From DAIDKA01 sp035943195 (GTDB taxonomy: Bacteria; Pseudomonadota; Gammaproteobacteria; Steroidobacterales; Steroidobacteraceae), in the NCBI GenBank assembly GCA_035943195.1, contig DASZCK010000243.1, positions 1 through 5,813 on the forward strand: DNA of 5,813 nt, written 5' to 3'. The translations under genes and the position numbers were made by a program. The notes beneath the pieces were generated by a model. That model was not told the DNA's origin. It searched no databases and saw nothing but the letters and a program-made list of their open reading frames with translations. Numbering within the stretch: the first letter of the stretch is position 1; each line of letters starts with the position of its first letter. Below are positions 4,710 to 5,813 of this stretch, piece after piece.

Positions 4710-5813
4710 CTATATCGAGCGCAACGCTTCGATGGGCGGTACCTGGGCCGCCACAAAGGCCGGGCGGGCGGCGGCGATTTGGCCCAACAACACCACGGCG
4801 AGAGCGCACCAGAGAAGGTCAGCCACCGGGATCGGTGCGATGCCATAGCGAGTCCGCAACAATAGGTTCAATCCCTCCGCTGCCATGGCCCCAAGCGCCA
4901 CTCCACCACTACACAGCAATGCATTCTCGGTCAGGAAATACCCGACCACCGCCATCCGGGTTGCGCCCAAAGCCCGCCTGATCCCGAGTTGGGCTTTTCT
5001 GCGCACCACCCACAGGCTCGTCAGACCCACGATACCGAGTGCGGTGATCACAACCAGGATGACGCAGAGAATCCCCAGCGCAATCGCGATGGAGCGATCC
5101 TTCTGGTAAGCCGTGCGACGTATTTCGGCGAACGGCCGAAGGCGCCCGAAGATGCGGTCCGGCTCGGTGCGGATGAGGGCATCGAGCACCGGTCGCATCG
5201 TCGCATCGAGGGTTCCGGGTTTCACCCGCACCAGGAACAGCTCGCTGCCGATCGCCATGGTGATTGGCAGAATGATGGAGTTTTCACTCTCGTGCTCATC
5301 TATGCTTTGCGCAGCTGCCGCCGTCTGCAGACGTTCCACGACGCCAATGATGGTGATGGGCTTACGCGCGTCCGCGCTCACGTAGATCACCTGTCCCAAC
5401 GCCTTGCCGTCCGGAAACAGCTGCCGCTCCAGTGATCTGGAAATGATGGCCACACTCGGCACGGGTGGTCCATTGAAGCGCCCCGAAATGACCTCGTCCG
5501 GCGAGAAATTCCTGCCCTCCACGAGCTTCAGGCCAAGGGTTCCGATGCCATGTTGATCCATGGCGTACACGCCGGCGTGCGCACTCTCCTCGCCAAATTT
5601 TACGATTCCGGGAGTGCGACTGATGCCATCCGTCCAACCCCCTACCCTGAACGGATAGGTATTCGTCACCACCACGTCGACCACGTTCGCCGTCGACCGC
5701 ACGGCGCTCAAATCCGCGGCCCGCATGGGAACCGAATCCACTTGCTTCGTGAATTGAAAGCCGATGGCAAAAATGTCGGGTTCCTTCAGTCCCGTCGGGC
5801 GCGCGATCAAGGT
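4710..5813 (-). CDS. MacB/FtsX-family ABC transporter permease, N-terminus cut by right edge
   Basis: The minus-strand frame is open from the window edge to TAG at 4712-4710, giving 367 residues. It starts mid-protein (TLIARPTGLKEPDIFAIGFQ), so the first transmembrane helix (probably some tens of residues) lies outside. The visible order is a large periplasmic MacB_PCD-like domain (about 10-235, including 'VAIISRSLERQLFPDGKALGQVI' and 'ITIIGVVERLQ'), then three membrane segments at about 241-268, 290-314 and 330-355. After the first comes the FtsX-domain cytoplasmic motif 'RRKAQLGIRRALGATR' (about 271-286), equivalent to 'E.GIR.ALGA' in MacB, thought to contact the ATPase. The C-terminus 'PPIEALRSI' is also typical. 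Such permeases work with a separate ATPase, often for lipoprotein, peptide or drug export; the substrate here is unknown. It is convergent with the lipoprotein gene, and any ATPase partner would lie outside. Confidence 0.92.
   Translation of the reverse strand, partial: TLIARPTGLKEPDIFAIGFQFTKQVDSVPMRAADLSAVRSTANVVDVVVTNTYPFRVGGWTDGISRTPGIVKFGEESAHAGVYAMDQHGIGTLGLKLVEGRNFSPDEVISGRFNGPPVPSVAIISRSLERQLFPDGKALGQVIYVSADARKPITIIGVVERLQTAAAAQSIDEHESENSIILPITMAIGSELFLVRVKPGTLDATMRPVLDALIRTEPDRIFGRLRPFAEIRRTAYQKDRSIAIALGILCVILVVITALGIVGLTSLWVVRRKAQLGIRRALGATRMAVVGYFLTENALLCSGGVALGAMAAEGLNLLLRTRYGIAPIPVADLLWCALAVVLLGQIAAARPAFVAAQVPPIEALRSI

Noticed and set aside
5808..5810. TTG as a true start of the permease.
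   Set aside because: The frame stays open to the window edge, and the visible protein lacks the first membrane helix this family needs, so the real start lies outside.

Overview
The window reads as ordinary chromosomal DNA from a GC-rich (about 60% by eye) gram-negative proteobacterium. A gammaproteobacterium is my best guess, from the style of the FtsX-type permease and the lipoprotein, but taxonomy cannot be fixed from the sequence alone. Coding density is high. No tRNA, rRNA, CRISPR array, insertion sequence or prophage gene was seen.

Region 1 (1-4009, all on the minus strand) is the leading part of a type VI secretion system (T6SS) operon. In transcription order it holds tssA (baseplate/sheath cap), tssB and tssC (contractile sheath), hcp/tssD (inner tube), and the first 72 codons of tagJ/impE (sheath-associated accessory protein), which runs off the left edge. 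This is the order of the front of the Pseudomonas aeruginosa H1-T6SS cluster (tssA1-tssB1-tssC1-hcp1-tagJ1). The remaining core genes (tssE, F, G, clpV, vgrG, the membrane complex) would be expected to the left, outside the window. Gaps within the operon are short (39-117 nt), and two of them carry hairpins that may tune the relative yields of sheath and tube proteins.

Region 2 (4010-4183) is a divergent intergenic region between tssA and a plus-strand gene. It is the likely start of the T6SS operon and therefore its edge.

Region 3 (4184-4666, plus strand) encodes a small outer-membrane lipoprotein of unknown role, with a faint resemblance to the BamE/SmpA fold. Region 4 (4710-5813, minus strand) is most of a MacB/FtsX-family ABC transporter permease, convergent with the lipoprotein and cut by the right edge at its N-terminus. 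Neither gene looks like a T6SS component.

The T6SS genes would act together as follows: TssB and TssC polymerise into a sheath around a tube of stacked Hcp hexamers, TssA coordinates assembly, and TagJ contacts TssB. I see no convincing undescribed system. The points most worth a second look are the transcript-specific hairpin behind hcp, the tssA-tssB gap with a tiny ORF ending inside a hairpin loop, the identical AT-rich motifs at both ends of hcp, and the unassigned lipoprotein.
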